Shown here: one piece after another, positions 43,317-52,918 of the stretch
How the letters are laid out: each line of letters begins with the position of its first letter
Numbering within the stretch: position 1 is the stretch's first letter
Assembly (NCBI RefSeq): GCF_004327335.1
Contig: NZ_QJUO01000004.1
Location: 1 to 64,000, forward strand
DNA: 64,000 nt
DNA from: Stutzerimonas kirkiae
GTDB taxonomy: Bacteria > Pseudomonadota > Gammaproteobacteria > Pseudomonadales > Pseudomonadaceae
Direction of reading: 5' to 3'
Translations under genes and position numbers: made by a program
Notes under the pieces: generated by a model
Told to the model about the DNA's origin: nothing
Databases searched by the model: none
What the model saw: only the letters and a program-made list of their open reading frames with translations

Positions 43317-44134
43317 GCACTCCCCGCATCACTTTCATCGGCGCCGGCAACATGGCCGCCAGCCTGATCGGCGGGCTGCGCGCCCAGGGCATCGCGGCAG
43401 AGCGCATCCGCGCCAGCGACCCTTCGCCGCAACAGCGCGAAGCCATCGCCGCCCAGCACGGCATCGAAACCCTGGAAGACAACGCCCAGGCACTCGCCGA
43501 CGCGGATATCGTGGTTCTCGCCATCAAGCCACAGGTAATGCAGGCGGTCTGCCGCGACCTCGCCCCGCACCTGCCCGAGCAGGCGCTGGTGGTGTCGATC
43601 GCCGCCGGCATCGCCTGCGACAGCCTGCAACGCTGGCTCGGGCGCGAATTGCCGCTGGTGCGCTGCATGCCCAACACCCCGGCCCTGCTCGGCCTCGGTG
43701 CCAGCGGCCTGTACGCCAACGCCCAGGTCTCGGCGGCCCAGCGCCAGCAGGCGGAACGCCTGCTCGGCGCGGTCGGTATCAGCGTCTGGCTGGAGGAGGA
43801 GCGGCTGATCGACGCGGTCACCGCCGTCTCCGGCAGCGGCCCGGCCTATTTCTTCCTGCTGATAGAAGCCATGAGCAGCGCCGGCCAGCAGCTCGGCCTG
43901 CCACGGGAAACCGCCATCGAACTGGTCCTGCAAACGGCGCTGGGCGCGGCGCGCATGGCTAGGGAAAGCGATGTCGACGCCAGCGAGCTGCGACGCCGCG
44001 TCACTTCGCCGAACGGAACCACCGAAGCCGCGATCAAAGCCTTCCAGGCTGGCGGTTTCGAAGCGCTGGTCGGGCAGGCGCTGAACGCCGCCGCCCATCG
44101 CTCCACCGAACTCGCCGAACAACTGGGCAAATAA
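43313..44134 (+). CDS. proC: Pyrroline-5-carboxylate reductase
   Basis: 273 aa. NAD(P)-binding ITFIGAGNMAASLIGGLRAQG, VVLAIKPQVMQ, RCMPNTPALLGLGASGLYAN and the C-terminal signature AVSGSGPAYFFLLIEAMSSA. Last step of proline synthesis in the cytosol. Follows yggS with a 4-bp overlap and precedes yggT by 9 bp. Confidence 0.95.
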   Translation: MSTPRITFIGAGNMAASLIGGLRAQGIAAERIRASDPSPQQREAIAAQHGIETLEDNAQALADADIVVLAIKPQVMQAVCRDLAPHLPEQALVVSIAAGIACDSLQRWLGRELPLVRCMPNTPALLGLGASGLYANAQVSAAQRQQAERLLGAVGISVWLEEERLIDAVTAVSGSGPAYFFLLIEAMSSAGQQLGLPRETAIELVLQTALGAARMARESDVDASELRRRVTSPNGTTEAAIKAFQAGGFEALVGQALNAAAHRSTELAEQLGK

Positions 44135-44143
44135 GGAGACAGC

Positions 44144-44737
44144 ATGTCCGGACTCATCGAAGCCCTTGTATACATCATCCAGACCCTCGGCAGCCTGTAC
44201 CTGCTGATCGTACTGCTGCGCTTCATCCTGCAACTGGTGCGCGCCGACTTCTACAACCCGCTCAGCCAGTTCATCGTCAAGGCCACGCACCCGTTGCTGC
44301 GCCCGCTGCGCAAGCTGATTCCCAGCATCGGCGGCCTCGACCTGGCCTCGCTGGTGCTCGCCCTGCTGGTGCAACTGCTGCTGATGCTGGTGACCCTGGC
44401 GCTGATCGGCTACAACGCCCTGGGCCTGATCCCGCAATTGCTGGTGTGGTCGGTGATCGGCGTGACCTCGCTGTTCCTCAAGGTGTTCTTCTTCGCCCTG
44501 ATCATCAGCGTGATCCTCTCCTGGGTCGCGCCCGGCAGCCACAACCCCGGCGCACAATTGGTCAACCAGATCTGCGAACCCTTCCTGGCGCCCTTCCGCA
44601 GGCTGTTGCCGAACCTCGGCGGCCTGGATATCTCGCCGATCTTCGCCTTTATCGCGATCAACCTGGCGGACCGCTTCATCATCGGCAAGCTGGCCGCCTA
44701 TACCGGCCTGCCGCCGATGCTCAGCCCGTTCCTCTGA
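44144..44737 (+). CDS. yggT: YggT-family membrane protein
   Basis: 197 aa with two YggT repeats, each a pair of helices: LYLLIVLLRFILQLVRADFYNPLSQF and FFFALIISVILSWVAPGSHNPGAQL. Inner membrane; function only loosely linked with osmotic or cofactor homeostasis in other species. Typical position between proC and yggU. Confidence 0.88.
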   Translation: MSGLIEALVYIIQTLGSLYLLIVLLRFILQLVRADFYNPLSQFIVKATHPLLRPLRKLIPSIGGLDLASLVLALLVQLLLMLVTLALIGYNALGLIPQLLVWSVIGVTSLFLKVFFFALIISVILSWVAPGSHNPGAQLVNQICEPFLAPFRRLLPNLGGLDISPIFAFIAINLADRFIIGKLAAYTGLPPMLSPFL

Positions 44738-44739
44738 AC

Positions 44740-45036
44740 GTGGGTTTCTTCCGCTGGGACGGCGAAGACCTGATCCTCGACTGCCACCTGCAGCCCAAGG
44801 CGAGCAAGGACGAGTTTGCCGGGCTGCATGGCGAACGCCTGAAGATCCGCCTCACCGCCCCGCCCGTCGATGGCAAGGCCAACGCCCATCTGCTGGCATT
44901 CCTGGCCAAGGCCTTCGGCGTGGCGAAGAGCCAGGTGAGCCTGGAGTGCGGCGACTCGAACCGGCAGAAGCGCCTGCGCATCCACGCCCCACGACAGTTG
45001 CCGGACCTGCCGGGCCTGGTGCACCCGGAGAGCTGA
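44740..45036 (+). CDS. yggU: YggU/DUF167 family protein
   Basis: 98 aa starting at GTG two bases after the yggT stop (VGFFRWDGEDLILDCHLQPK). DUF167 signature APPVDGKANAHLLAFLAKAFGVAKSQV and GDSNRQKRLRI. Small cytosolic protein of unknown function. The longer open frame upstream is a shadow of yggT; translation from GTG by coupling is the natural reading. Confidence 0.88.
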   Translation: MGFFRWDGEDLILDCHLQPKASKDEFAGLHGERLKIRLTAPPVDGKANAHLLAFLAKAFGVAKSQVSLECGDSNRQKRLRIHAPRQLPDLPGLVHPES

Positions 45037-45223
45037 CCCACCGACCGGGCCATTCAAAGAGTGGCCTGTCATAGCCGTGCCATACATGCCGGGATTCCCG
45101 TATAGGCAGGCATCCCGGCAATACACTCACACCACTCACCTGTGCCCCCGCCTGCGCGGGGACGACGGATACTGCGCCCAGGCAAACATTTCTGCCCCCG
45201 GGTTCAGCCCGTACCCTGCCGCT

Positions 45224-45354
45224 GACCCTTTTTCCAGAGCCTGTATCAGGCCATTTAAAATCAATAACTTACAGACAGACCAGAAAAATGGGTAAACACA
45301 GTAAAACAAGGCATGGCGCTTTCCCAATCAAGCAGTTAGCGTAGCGATGCTCTA
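45224..45354 (+). promoter_or_regulatory. Candidate type I-F CRISPR leader
   Basis: AT-rich DNA directly upstream of the first repeat, with GACCCTTTTT at 45224-45233 and TTTAAAATCAATAACTTA from about 45254. Both elements recall leaders of I-F arrays from memory. The degenerate repeats are at the other end, so the leader side is here. The preceding stretch 45037-45223 has no gene. Confidence 0.55.
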
Positions 45355-45682
45355 GTTCACTGCCGTGTAGGCAGCTCAGAAATTACCAGTCAGCGTCGCT
45401 GCCAGTGGCGTGATGTTCACTGCCGTGTAGGCAGCTCAGAAAAAGCGCACTCCTTGGGCCGGAACAATGGCCAAGTTCACTGCCGTGTAGGCAGCTCAGA
45501 AAAGGCCGTCGCTGTGCCGCCAGGCGACGTCCAGGTTCACTGCCGTGTAGGCAGCTCAGAAATGAAGGCGCGACGCTACATGCCGAAGCGGTAGGTTCAT
45601 TGCCGTATAGACAGCTCAGAAAAGCCACCCTCGAAGTCCATGTTGCAGGCGTTGGCTCACTGCCGCACAGGCAGCCTGGAAA
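45355..45682 (+). CRISPR. Type I-F CRISPR array, six repeats and five 32-bp spacers
   Basis: 28-bp repeats at 45355, 45415, 45475, 45535, 45595 and 45655, period exactly 60. Repeat reads GTTCACTGCCGTGTAGGCAG then CTCAGAAA, a known I-F (Ypest) type. The first four are identical; the fifth has three changes and the sixth seven, as expected at the trailer end. Spacers are all 32 bp and different. No cas gene is present anywhere in the window. The last repeat ends 86 bp before the metX start on the same strand. Confidence 0.95.
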
Positions 45683-45768
45683 GCCGCGTCCTTTCCGTCC
45701 CGTGCTTGCTGCTGGGGGCATCGCTCTTTAGACTTGCGCCCTTCCTCCGATTCAATAGCAGGGTCGCA

Positions 45769-46908
45769 ATGCCCACTGCCTTTCCCGAAGACTCCATCGG
45801 CCTGGTCCAACCCCAGGTATTGCACTTCAGCGAGCCGCTGGCGCTGGCCTGTGGCCGCAACCTGAACGAATACGATCTGATCGTCGAAACCTACGGCGAG
45901 CTGAACGCCGCGCGCAGCAATGCCGTACTGATCTGCCACGCCCTTTCCGGCCACCACCACGCCGCCGGCTACCATAACGCGGAAGACCGCAAGCCGGGCT
46001 GGTGGGACACCTGCATCGGCCCCGGCAAGGCCATCGACACCAACCGCTTCTTCGTCGTCAGCCTGAACAACCTCGGCGGCTGCAACGGCTCCACCGGCCC
46101 GAGCAGCGTCAACCCCGCCACTGGCAGGCCCTATGGCGCGGACTTCCCGGTGGTCACCGTGGAAGACTGGGTACACAGCCAGGCACGCCTGGCCGATGTG
46201 CTGGGCATCCGCCAATGGGCCGCGGTGGTCGGCGGCAGCCTGGGCGGCATGCAGGCGCTGCAATGGTCGATCAGCTACCCCGAGCGCCTGCGCCATTGCG
46301 TGGCCATCGCCTCGGCGCCGCGCCTGTCGGCACAGAACATCGCCTTCAACGAAGTGGCGCGGCAGGCGATCCTCTCCGACCCCGAGTTCCATGGCGGGCA
46401 CTTCCAGGAACAGGGGGTGATCCCCCGGCGCGGGCTGATGCTGGCGCGCATGGTCGGGCATATCACCTACCTGTCCGACGATGCCATGGGCACCAAGTTC
46501 GGTCGCGGGTTGAAGAGCGAAAAACTCAACTACGACTTCAACAGCGTGGAATTCCAGGTCGAGAGCTACCTGCGCTACCAGGGCGAGGAGTTCTCCAGCC
46601 GTTTCGACGCCAATACCTACCTGCTGATGACCAAGGCGCTGGACTACTTCGACCCGGCGGCGGCCCACGGCGACAACCTGGCGGCGACCTTCGCCCCGGC
46701 CATGGCGGATTTCTACCTGATCTCCTTCACCACCGACTGGCGCTTCTCGCCGGAACGCTCGCGGGAGATCGTCGATGCCCTGATGGCCGCGCGCAAGAAC
46801 GTCAGCTACCTGGAAATCGACGCACCACAGGGGCACGACGCCTTCCTGATACCGATTCCCCGCTACCTGCAAGCCTTCAGCGGTTACATGAACCGCATCG
46901 CCATCTAA
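45769..46908 (+). CDS. metX: Homoserine O-acyltransferase
   Basis: 379 aa, alpha/beta-hydrolase. Nucleophile Ser in [66 protein letters not shown], and catalytic His in [14 protein letters not shown]. Acylates homoserine for methionine synthesis; in Pseudomonas MetX uses succinyl-CoA with MetW. Start at 45769 (MPTAFPEDS); a longer frame would read through the CRISPR trailer. Followed by metW after 26 bp. Confidence 0.94.
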   Translation: MPTAFPEDSIGLVQPQVLHFSEPLALACGRNLNEYDLIVETYGELNAARSNAVLICHALSGHHHAAGYHNAEDRKPGWWDTCIGPGKAIDTNRFFVVSLNNLGGCNGSTGPSSVNPATGRPYGADFPVVTVEDWVHSQARLADVLGIRQWAAVVGGSLGGMQALQWSISYPERLRHCVAIASAPRLSAQNIAFNEVARQAILSDPEFHGGHFQEQGVIPRRGLMLARMVGHITYLSDDAMGTKFGRGLKSEKLNYDFNSVEFQVESYLRYQGEEFSSRFDANTYLLMTKALDYFDPAAAHGDNLAATFAPAMADFYLISFTTDWRFSPERSREIVDALMAARKNVSYLEIDAPQGHDAFLIPIPRYLQAFSGYMNRIAI

Positions 46909-46934
46909 GCCGTAACCAGGAGTAAGGAGCGAAC

Positions 46935-47555
46935 ATGCGTGCCGATCTGGACATCATCCAGGAGTGGATTCCCGCCGGTAGCCGGGTACTCGACCTGGGC
47001 TGCGGCAACGGCGAACTGCTGGCCTGGCTGCGCGACCACAAGCAGGTCAGCGGCTACGGCCTGGAAATCGACCCCGGGAACATCGCCGCCTGCATCGACA
47101 AGGGCATCAACGTCATCGAGCAGGACCTGGACAAGGGCCTGGGCAACTTCACCAACGACAGCTTCGACGTGGTGGTGATGACCCAGTCGCTGCAGGCCAT
47201 GCACTACCCCGACCGGATCCTCGAGGAAATGCTGCGGGTCGGCCGCCAGTGCATCATCACCTTCCCCAACTTCGGCCACTGGCGCTGCCGCTGGTACCTG
47301 AGCACCAAGGGCCGCATGCCGGTGTCGGACTTCCTGCCCTACACGTGGTACAACACGCCGAACATCCACTTCTGCACCTTCGAGGACTTCGAACGCCTGT
47401 GCAAGGAGCGCGACGCGCGGGTGCTCGAACGCCTGGCGGTGGACCGTGAGCACCGCCATGGCCTGGGCAGCCGCCTGTGGCCCAACCTGCTGGGCGAGAT
47501 CGGCATCTACCGCGTCACCGGGCCGACCGCCCGCGACGTGCGAATCGCCACCTGA
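46935..47555 (+). CDS. metW: Methionine biosynthesis protein MetW
   Basis: 206 aa, SAM-methyltransferase-like fold: [57 protein letters not shown] and [10 protein letters not shown]. Partner required for full MetX activity in several proteobacteria. AAGGAGCGAAC precedes the ATG. Confidence 0.93.
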   Translation: MRADLDIIQEWIPAGSRVLDLGCGNGELLAWLRDHKQVSGYGLEIDPGNIAACIDKGINVIEQDLDKGLGNFTNDSFDVVVMTQSLQAMHYPDRILEEMLRVGRQCIITFPNFGHWRCRWYLSTKGRMPVSDFLPYTWYNTPNIHFCTFEDFERLCKERDARVLERLAVDREHRHGLGSRLWPNLLGEIGIYRVTGPTARDVRIAT

Positions 47556-47575
47556 GCCAACGAGGAGAGCCCCCT

Positions 47576-48010
47576 ATGCCACGCATCGGCACCCTGTTCA
47601 TCGCCCTCTGCATGACCCTTGGCCTGAGCCTGCCGGCCGCCGCCGAGCGCAAGCACAGCGTCGGCGAGTACGACATCCACTACATCGCCTTCAACTCCGG
47701 CTTCCTGCAACCGGATATCGCCGCCGCCGCAGGACTGGTGCGCAGCAAGCGGCAGGGCGTGGTCAATGTCTCGGTGCTCAAGGCCGGCAAACCGGTGCCG
47801 GCACTGGTCGGCGGCAGCGTGAAGAACCTGCTCGGCCAGGAACGCCCGCTGGCCTTCAAGCAGCTCAAGGAAGGCGAGGACGCCATCTACTACCTGGCGC
47901 AGTTCCCCTTCGACTCCCGCGAAACCCTGCGTTTCACCCTCAACGTGCAGCCCATCGGCGCCGAGCCGATCAGCTTCGGTTTCAACCAGGAAGTGTTTCC
48001 GGACGAATGA
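47576..48010 (+). CDS. DUF4426-family secreted protein
   Basis: 144 aa with a signal peptide ([20 protein letters not shown], cleaved before ERKHS). Body: [40 protein letters not shown] and [20 protein letters not shown]. Periplasmic, function unknown; conserved between metW and rdgB in Pseudomonas. Overlaps the rdgB start (ATGA). The stronger start is 47576 with GGAGAGCCCCCT upstream. Confidence 0.82.
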   Translation: MPRIGTLFIALCMTLGLSLPAAAERKHSVGEYDIHYIAFNSGFLQPDIAAAAGLVRSKRQGVVNVSVLKAGKPVPALVGGSVKNLLGQERPLAFKQLKEGEDAIYYLAQFPFDSRETLRFTLNVQPIGAEPISFGFNQEVFPDE

Positions 48011-48618
48011 CCATGCCCAGCAACGCTATGCCCTTCAAGGAGCTGGTACTGGCCAGCCATAACGCCGGCAAGCTCAAGGAGCTGCAGGCCATGCTCGGCG
48101 ACAGCGTGCGCCTGCGCTCCATCGGCGAATTCAGCCAAGTCGAGCCGGAGGAAACCGGCCTGTCCTTCGTCGAGAACGCTATCCTCAAGGCGCGCAACGC
48201 GGCGCGGCTTTCCGGCCTGCCGGCGCTGGCCGACGACTCCGGCCTGGCGGTGGACTTCCTCGGCGGCGCGCCGGGCATCTACTCGGCCCGCTACGCCGAC
48301 GGCCAGGGCGACGCGGCGAACAACGCCAAGCTGCTGGATGCGCTGAAAGACGTGCCGGATGCCCAGCGCGGCGCCCAGTTCGTCTGCGTGCTGGCGCTGC
48401 TGCGCCACGCCGACGACCCGCTGCCGATCCTCTGCGAAGGCCTCTGGCACGGCCGCATCCTGCACGCACCCAGCGGCGAACAGGGCTTCGGCTACGACCC
48501 GCTGTTCTGGGCACCCGAGAGCGCCTGCTCCAGCGCCGAACTGCCCCCTGCCGAGAAAAACCGCCTGAGCCACCGGGCACGGGCGATGGCGTTGTTGAAA
48601 CAGCGGTTGGGGCGATGA
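48007..48618 (+). CDS. rdgB: Non-canonical purine NTP pyrophosphatase (dITP/XTP)
   Basis: 203 aa, Ham1/Rdg[62 protein letters not shown] and [12 protein letters not shown] are the family motifs. Hydrolyses dITP and XTP to keep them out of DNA. Start at 48007 (MTMPSN) overlaps the preceding stop; 48013 is possible. Overlaps hemW by 4 bp. Confidence 0.94.
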   Translation: MTMPSNAMPFKELVLASHNAGKLKELQAMLGDSVRLRSIGEFSQVEPEETGLSFVENAILKARNAARLSGLPALADDSGLAVDFLGGAPGIYSARYADGQGDAANNAKLLDALKDVPDAQRGAQFVCVLALLRHADDPLPILCEGLWHGRILHAPSGEQGFGYDPLFWAPESACSSAELPPAEKNRLSHRARAMALLKQRLGR

Positions 48619-49829
48619 ATACAGCCACAAGCTGCAAGCTGCAAGCTGCAAGCGAAGAGGACGAGACCGGCTTGCCGCTTGTGGCTTGCCGCTTCGAGCT
48701 GCCGCCCCTGGCGGCCTACGTGCATATCCCCTGGTGCGTGCGCAAATGCCCGTACTGTGATTTCAATTCCCATACCAGCGGGCCGCGGTTGCCCGAGGAC
48801 GATTACGTCGCCGCCTTGCTGGCCGACCTGGACGGCGACCTCGGCCAGGTCCAGGGCCGTGAACTGCGTTCGATCTTCTTCGGTGGCGGCACGCCGAGCC
48901 TGTTCAGTGCCGATGCGCTGGGGCGCATCCTCGACGGCATACAGCGGCGCGTGCCGTTCGCGGCGGATATCGAGATCACCCTGGAGGCCAACCCCGGCAC
49001 CTTCGAGCAGGCCAAGTTCCGCGATTACCGCGCGCTCGGCATCAACCGCCTGTCCATCGGCGTACAGAGCTTCCAGGCCGCCAAACTCAAGGCACTGGGG
49101 CGCATCCACGATGGCAACGAGGCCATACGGGCGGCCGACATGGCGCGGACGGCGGGCTTCGACAACTTCAATCTCGACCTGATGCACGGCCTGCCCGAAC
49201 AGTCGCTGGAAGATGCGCTGTACGACCTGCGCACCGCCATCGCCCAGCAGCCGACGCATATTTCCTGGTACCAATTGACCCTGGAACCCAACACGGTGTT
49301 CTGGAACAAGCCGCCGCGACTGCCCGAGGACGACACCCTCTGGGATATCCAGGAGGCCGGCCAGCGCCTGCTCGCCGAGCACGGCTACGCGCAGTACGAA
49401 ACCTCGGCCTATGCCCAGCCAGGGCGGCAGGCGCGGCACAACCTCAACTACTGGACCTTCGGCGACTTCCTCGGCATCGGCGCGGGCGCCCACGCCAAGC
49501 TGAGCCAGCCCGACGGTCGCATCCTGCGCAGTTGGAAAACCCGCCTGCCGAAGGACTACCTCGATCCGGGCAAACGTTTCCTGGCCGGCAGCAAAGCCCT
49601 GGACATCGACGAGTTGCCCTTCGAATTCCTGATGAATGCCCTGCGCCTGACCGAAGGCGTGCCTGCCGAACTGTTCAGCCAACGCACCGGCCTGCCGCTG
49701 GCAAGCCTTGCCAAGGCCCGCCAGGCGGCACAGGCCAGGGGCCTGCTGGCCAGCTCGCCGGAACGCCTGGTGGCCACACCGCAAGGGCAGCTTTTCCTGA
49801 ACGACCTGCTACAGCTTTTTCTCGACTGA
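48615..49829 (+). CDS. hemW: Radical SAM heme chaperone HemW
   Basis: 404 aa. Radical SAM cluster in [20 protein letters not shown] (CxxxCxxC), [38 protein letters not shown] and [21 protein letters not shown]. HemW inserts heme into respiratory proteins. It is about 20-25 residues longer at the N terminus than I expect: residues 4-27 ([20 protein letters not shown]) come from a heptamer hairpin repeat. The ATG at 48615 overlaps rdgB. Confidence 0.92.
   Translation: MNTATSCKLQAASEEDETGLPLVACRFELPPLAAYVHIPWCVRKCPYCDFNSHTSGPRLPEDDYVAALLADLDGDLGQVQGRELRSIFFGGGTPSLFSADALGRILDGIQRRVPFAADIEITLEANPGTFEQAKFRDYRALGINRLSIGVQSFQAAKLKALGRIHDGNEAIRAADMARTAGFDNFNLDLMHGLPEQSLEDALYDLRTAIAQQPTHISWYQLTLEPNTVFWNKPPRLPEDDTLWDIQEAGQRLLAEHGYAQYETSAYAQPGRQARHNLNYWTFGDFLGIGAGAHAKLSQPDGRILRSWKTRLPKDYLDPGKRFLAGSKALDIDELPFEFLMNALRLTEGVPAELFSQRTGLPLASLAKARQAAQARGLLASSPERLVATPQGQLFLNDLLQLFLD
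48627..48702. repeat. Heptamer hairpin repeat inside the hemW 5' end
   Basis: Left arm CACAAGCTGCAAGCTGCAAG (four heptad units to 48652), right arm GGCTTGCCGCTTGTGGCTTG to about 48700. It stays in frame, so hemW gained extra N-terminal residues instead of being broken. Confidence 0.6.
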
Positions 49830-49837
49830 GGACACCC

Positions 49838-50161
49838 ATGGATATCCTGCTCGACCTGATCGCCAGCCTCTCGCGCTGGAGCCGCGGCCATCTCTACGAC
49901 ATTTCCCTGGCCTTTATGGCGACCCTGTTCGTGCTGTTCGGCCCGGCGCTCAATGCCTGGGTACAGCGCAATATCGGCGGCCTCAACTTCCTGCTGCGCA
50001 CCCTGCTGTTCGTGGTCTTCTGCGCCCTGGTCTACGGCCTCGGCATCGTCTACCTGACACCCTGGCTGAGCAAGGGCCTGGCGCAGTTGAACAACTTCAC
50101 GCTGTCGCCGGTGCTGCTGCTGATGTTCCTGATCGTCGGGGTGATCGCGGACCGGAATTGA
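49838..50161 (+). CDS. DUF3392-family membrane protein
   Basis: 107 aa with three helices (ISLAFMATLFVLFGPALNAW, LLRTLLFVVFCALVYGLGIVYLT, LSPVLLLMFLIVGVIAD). Inner-membrane protein of unknown function, normally found after hemW. Eight bases separate it from the hemW stop. Confidence 0.83.
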   Translation: MDILLDLIASLSRWSRGHLYDISLAFMATLFVLFGPALNAWVQRNIGGLNFLLRTLLFVVFCALVYGLGIVYLTPWLSKGLAQLNNFTLSPVLLLMFLIVGVIADRN

Positions 50162-50193
50162 AGTCGGAGATAACCCGCCACAGCGCTGGGAAA

Positions 50194-50210
50194 GCCCCGG
50201 AGAACGGGGC
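50194..50210. terminator. Stem-loop between convergent genes
   Basis: GCCCCG GAGAA CGGGGC, 33 bp after the DUF3392 stop and facing the TonB receptor 3' end. No T-tract, so termination is uncertain. Confidence 0.4.
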
Positions 50211-50277
50211 GAGAAGAGTACTGACAATACCCTCCAGCAGCTCCTGGGATGGGTATCGCTACACGTGCTTCTAACGC

Positions 50278-52707
50278 TTAGAAGTCATACTTCATCGTGA
50301 GCATGAGATTCTGCGGATTGCCGTATAGCCCTAGCGCCTGGGAAGTAGAGGTGCTTAAGGTCTGATAGTACTTTTTATCGAATGCGTTGTTCAGGTTGAG
50401 CTGGACATCGAGTTTTTCCGTGGGCATGAAACCGAGACTCAGATCCACGAGTGTGTAGCCGTCTTGCTCGATATGGTAGGCCGTGGTGCCGTTACCCCCC
50501 TTGCTGTATATGGCGTTCTGCCGATACAGGGCACCGCCCACCCGCCAGCGCTGCCATTCTCCCGGCAGGTGGTAGATCGTTGACATCTTGAACAGGTGGC
50601 GCGGCAAGTGGCTAGAGAACAGCCGCCCCTGGTTTTCCGGGTCAGCATCCTTGCGATACTTGGCTTCAGTGAAGGTGTAGCCGGCCGCTAGCTGCCAGTT
50701 GGGGGTGATGGCGCCCTGGAGCTCCAGATCGACACCTTCGCTGCGCACCTTGCCGGCAGCCTCGTAGCAGGTGATGAAATCGGCATAGCCGGGGCATTGG
50801 CTCTGGTCGTCGAGTTCCTTGGAGCGGTTTTCCTGATCGATCCGGAATACCGCGGCAGAGGCGTTCAGAGCGCCGCCGAAGTATTCACCCTTGATGCCGA
50901 CCTCGTAGTTCTTGCCTTCGATCGGCTTGAGCAGACGGTTGCCACTGTCGAACGCATTCTGCGGTTTGAAGATATCGGTGTAACTGACATAGAGCGAATG
51001 CCGCTCGTTGAGGTCGTAGATCAGTCCTGCGTATTTGGTGACCTGGCGGGTCACCTTGTACTGGTCTTCAGACCAGACGCTTGCACTCTCGTAGTCGTAC
51101 CAGTCCAAGCGTCCGCCCACGATGGCTTTGAGCGAATCGACGAGACTGAACCGAACGGTAGTGTAGATGCCTTGCTGCGTCTCGTCGCTCTTCTGCAGCC
51201 AGGTTTCGCCAACGTTGGGCTTGGGCACCACGCCCGTGTTCCAGTTGTCGAGATCCATGCCGATGTGGGTGTAGGCCCCGCCGCCATGGCCATCGAAGAT
51301 TTCCTCGCGATAGTTGGCCCCGACGACCAGTTCGTGCTGGCGATCGAACAACTGGAATGGGCCGCTCGCATGGAAGTCATAGCTGCTCTGATCATCGACA
51401 TAGCTGTAGTCGCCGACGCCCTGGTCATAGCTGCCGCTGCGCAGATAGACCTTGGAGGCAAGAAGGTTCACGCGTGCCCAGATCTTGTTGGCTGTCAGGT
51501 TCACCTTCCAACCGTTGCCGAAGCGGTGCTCCAGCCCGGCGAAGGCAAACGTGCTGTTCTGATCCCAGTAGTCCCAGGTGTTGCCCAGGTAGGTGGAACG
51601 CGACAGATTCAGATCACCGCCATCGGCGGCAACGGGAATGCCACCCCAGCCATTGGTATTGTTGTCGTTCTGCATCGAGGCGCCCACGGTGAGCGTGGTG
51701 CTGTCCGCCAGATCCGCTTCGAGGGTGCCATAGATGACACTGCGCTCGTTGCCCACGACATCCTGGAAGCTGTTGTTGTTCTCGTAGGCGGTGACGATCC
51801 GCCCGCGCAACGTGCCGCTGCGGTTCAGGCCGCTGGAGGCATCCACCTCCATACGGTAGCGATCCCAACTGCCAGCACTACCGGTTACCTTGACGCGTGT
51901 TTCCTCGGTAGGGCGTTTGCGCACCAGGTTGATCGCCGCCGCTGGGTTGCCTGCGCCTTGCATCAGGCCGGTGGCGCCACGGACGATTTCGACCCGGTCG
52001 TAGATCGCCAGGTCGGCCGAGGCGATGGTGTCCTGGGTGAACCCGCCAATGATGCTGGTAGGCAGGCCGTCGTACATGATGTTGTCGACTTCGAAACCAC
52101 GGGCATAGAAGCCCGGACGCACTGGGCCGGATTTGGCCACGGTGAGGCCGGGAGTGTTCTGCACCACGTCATCGAGGTTGTTCATTGCCTGGTCATCCAT
52201 TCTCTGCCGGGTGATGACCGTTACCGACTGTGGGGTTTCGCGAATGGAAAGGGGCAGTTTGGTCGCCGTCTGCATCGCATGACTGGTGTAGGAACCGCTA
52301 CCCTCGGTCACCGCCCGTCCAACCAGCGCACGACTGGATATCTGTGTCGCATCCAGGCTCAAGGCCTCCACCAGGGCAACCGCATAACCGCCATTCGCCT
52401 GCCGCACCGCCTGCAGCCCCGTGCCGGCCAACAGCCGCACCAGGCCCTCGTCGACACCGTACTGCCCTTGCAGCCCTGGGCTGCGCCGCCCATCGGTCAA
52501 CGACGCGGGATAGGACAGCAGGATGCCGGCCTGCTGGCCAAAGCGATTGAGCGCCTCGCCCAGCGCGCCAGCCTGGATATCGAAGCGCTGCTGGCTTTGC
52601 GCTTGTGCCTGCACTGGCGCCAGCACGGTGGGCAAGGCAATGGTGGCGATGGCCAGGGCCAGCGCGTTGCGTGCGAAGAATGTACGGGGTTTCATCGGTG
52701 TGGCCAT
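50278..52707 (-). CDS. TonB-dependent siderophore receptor with STN signalling domain
   Basis: 809 aa outer-membrane receptor. Signal peptide (ALALAIATIALPTVLAPVQAQA), STN domain at about 40-115 (IQAGALGEALNRFGQQAGILL), plug at about 145-260 (LPLSIRETPQSVTVITRQRM, YDRVEIVRGATGLMQGAGNP) and a beta-barrel ending in Phe (LMLTMKYDF). FpvA/FoxA class. The STN domain implies cell-surface signalling to a FecR/ECF pair, which lies 1.2 kb upstream (53900-55358). Ligand unknown. An SD-like GGGAGGGATAG supports the start at 52707. Confidence 0.9.
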   Translation of the reverse strand: MATPMKPRTFFARNALALAIATIALPTVLAPVQAQAQSQQRFDIQAGALGEALNRFGQQAGILLSYPASLTDGRRSPGLQGQYGVDEGLVRLLAGTGLQAVRQANGGYAVALVEALSLDATQISSRALVGRAVTEGSGSYTSHAMQTATKLPLSIRETPQSVTVITRQRMDDQAMNNLDDVVQNTPGLTVAKSGPVRPGFYARGFEVDNIMYDGLPTSIIGGFTQDTIASADLAIYDRVEIVRGATGLMQGAGNPAAAINLVRKRPTEETRVKVTGSAGSWDRYRMEVDASSGLNRSGTLRGRIVTAYENNNSFQDVVGNERSVIYGTLEADLADSTTLTVGASMQNDNNTNGWGGIPVAADGGDLNLSRSTYLGNTWDYWDQNSTFAFAGLEHRFGNGWKVNLTANKIWARVNLLASKVYLRSGSYDQGVGDYSYVDDQSSYDFHASGPFQLFDRQHELVVGANYREEIFDGHGGGAYTHIGMDLDNWNTGVVPKPNVGETWLQKSDETQQGIYTTVRFSLVDSLKAIVGGRLDWYDYESASVWSEDQYKVTRQVTKYAGLIYDLNERHSLYVSYTDIFKPQNAFDSGNRLLKPIEGKNYEVGIKGEYFGGALNASAAVFRIDQENRSKELDDQSQCPGYADFITCYEAAGKVRSEGVDLELQGAITPNWQLAAGYTFTEAKYRKDADPENQGRLFSSHLPRHLFKMSTIYHLPGEWQRWRVGGALYRQNAIYSKGGNGTTAYHIEQDGYTLVDLSLGFMPTEKLDVQLNLNNAFDKKYYQTLSTSTSQALGLYGNPQNLMLTMKYDF

Positions 52708-52918
52708 CTGCGTCTATCCCTCCCGAGCCTGGAAAAAATGTGGCTCTACCGTCCAAGTCTCGCGAGCGGGTGAAAAGGACCAGCCTTTGGGAAAAATATT
52801 CGTATTTACCTTTTCCCCATGGGTGACGGCCTGCATTACACGAAAATGCGAACCACCGCACGTTCTCCAAACGCCATCAAGGGCATGCTGCTCCCGAGCG
52901 CCAGGCCAGGGGATCGTC

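Noticed and set aside
45383..45721. Minus-strand frame across the CRISPR array with repeated FLSCLHGSEP peptides
   Set aside because: The peptide repeat is only the translation of the CRISPR repeats at a 60-bp period (divisible by three).
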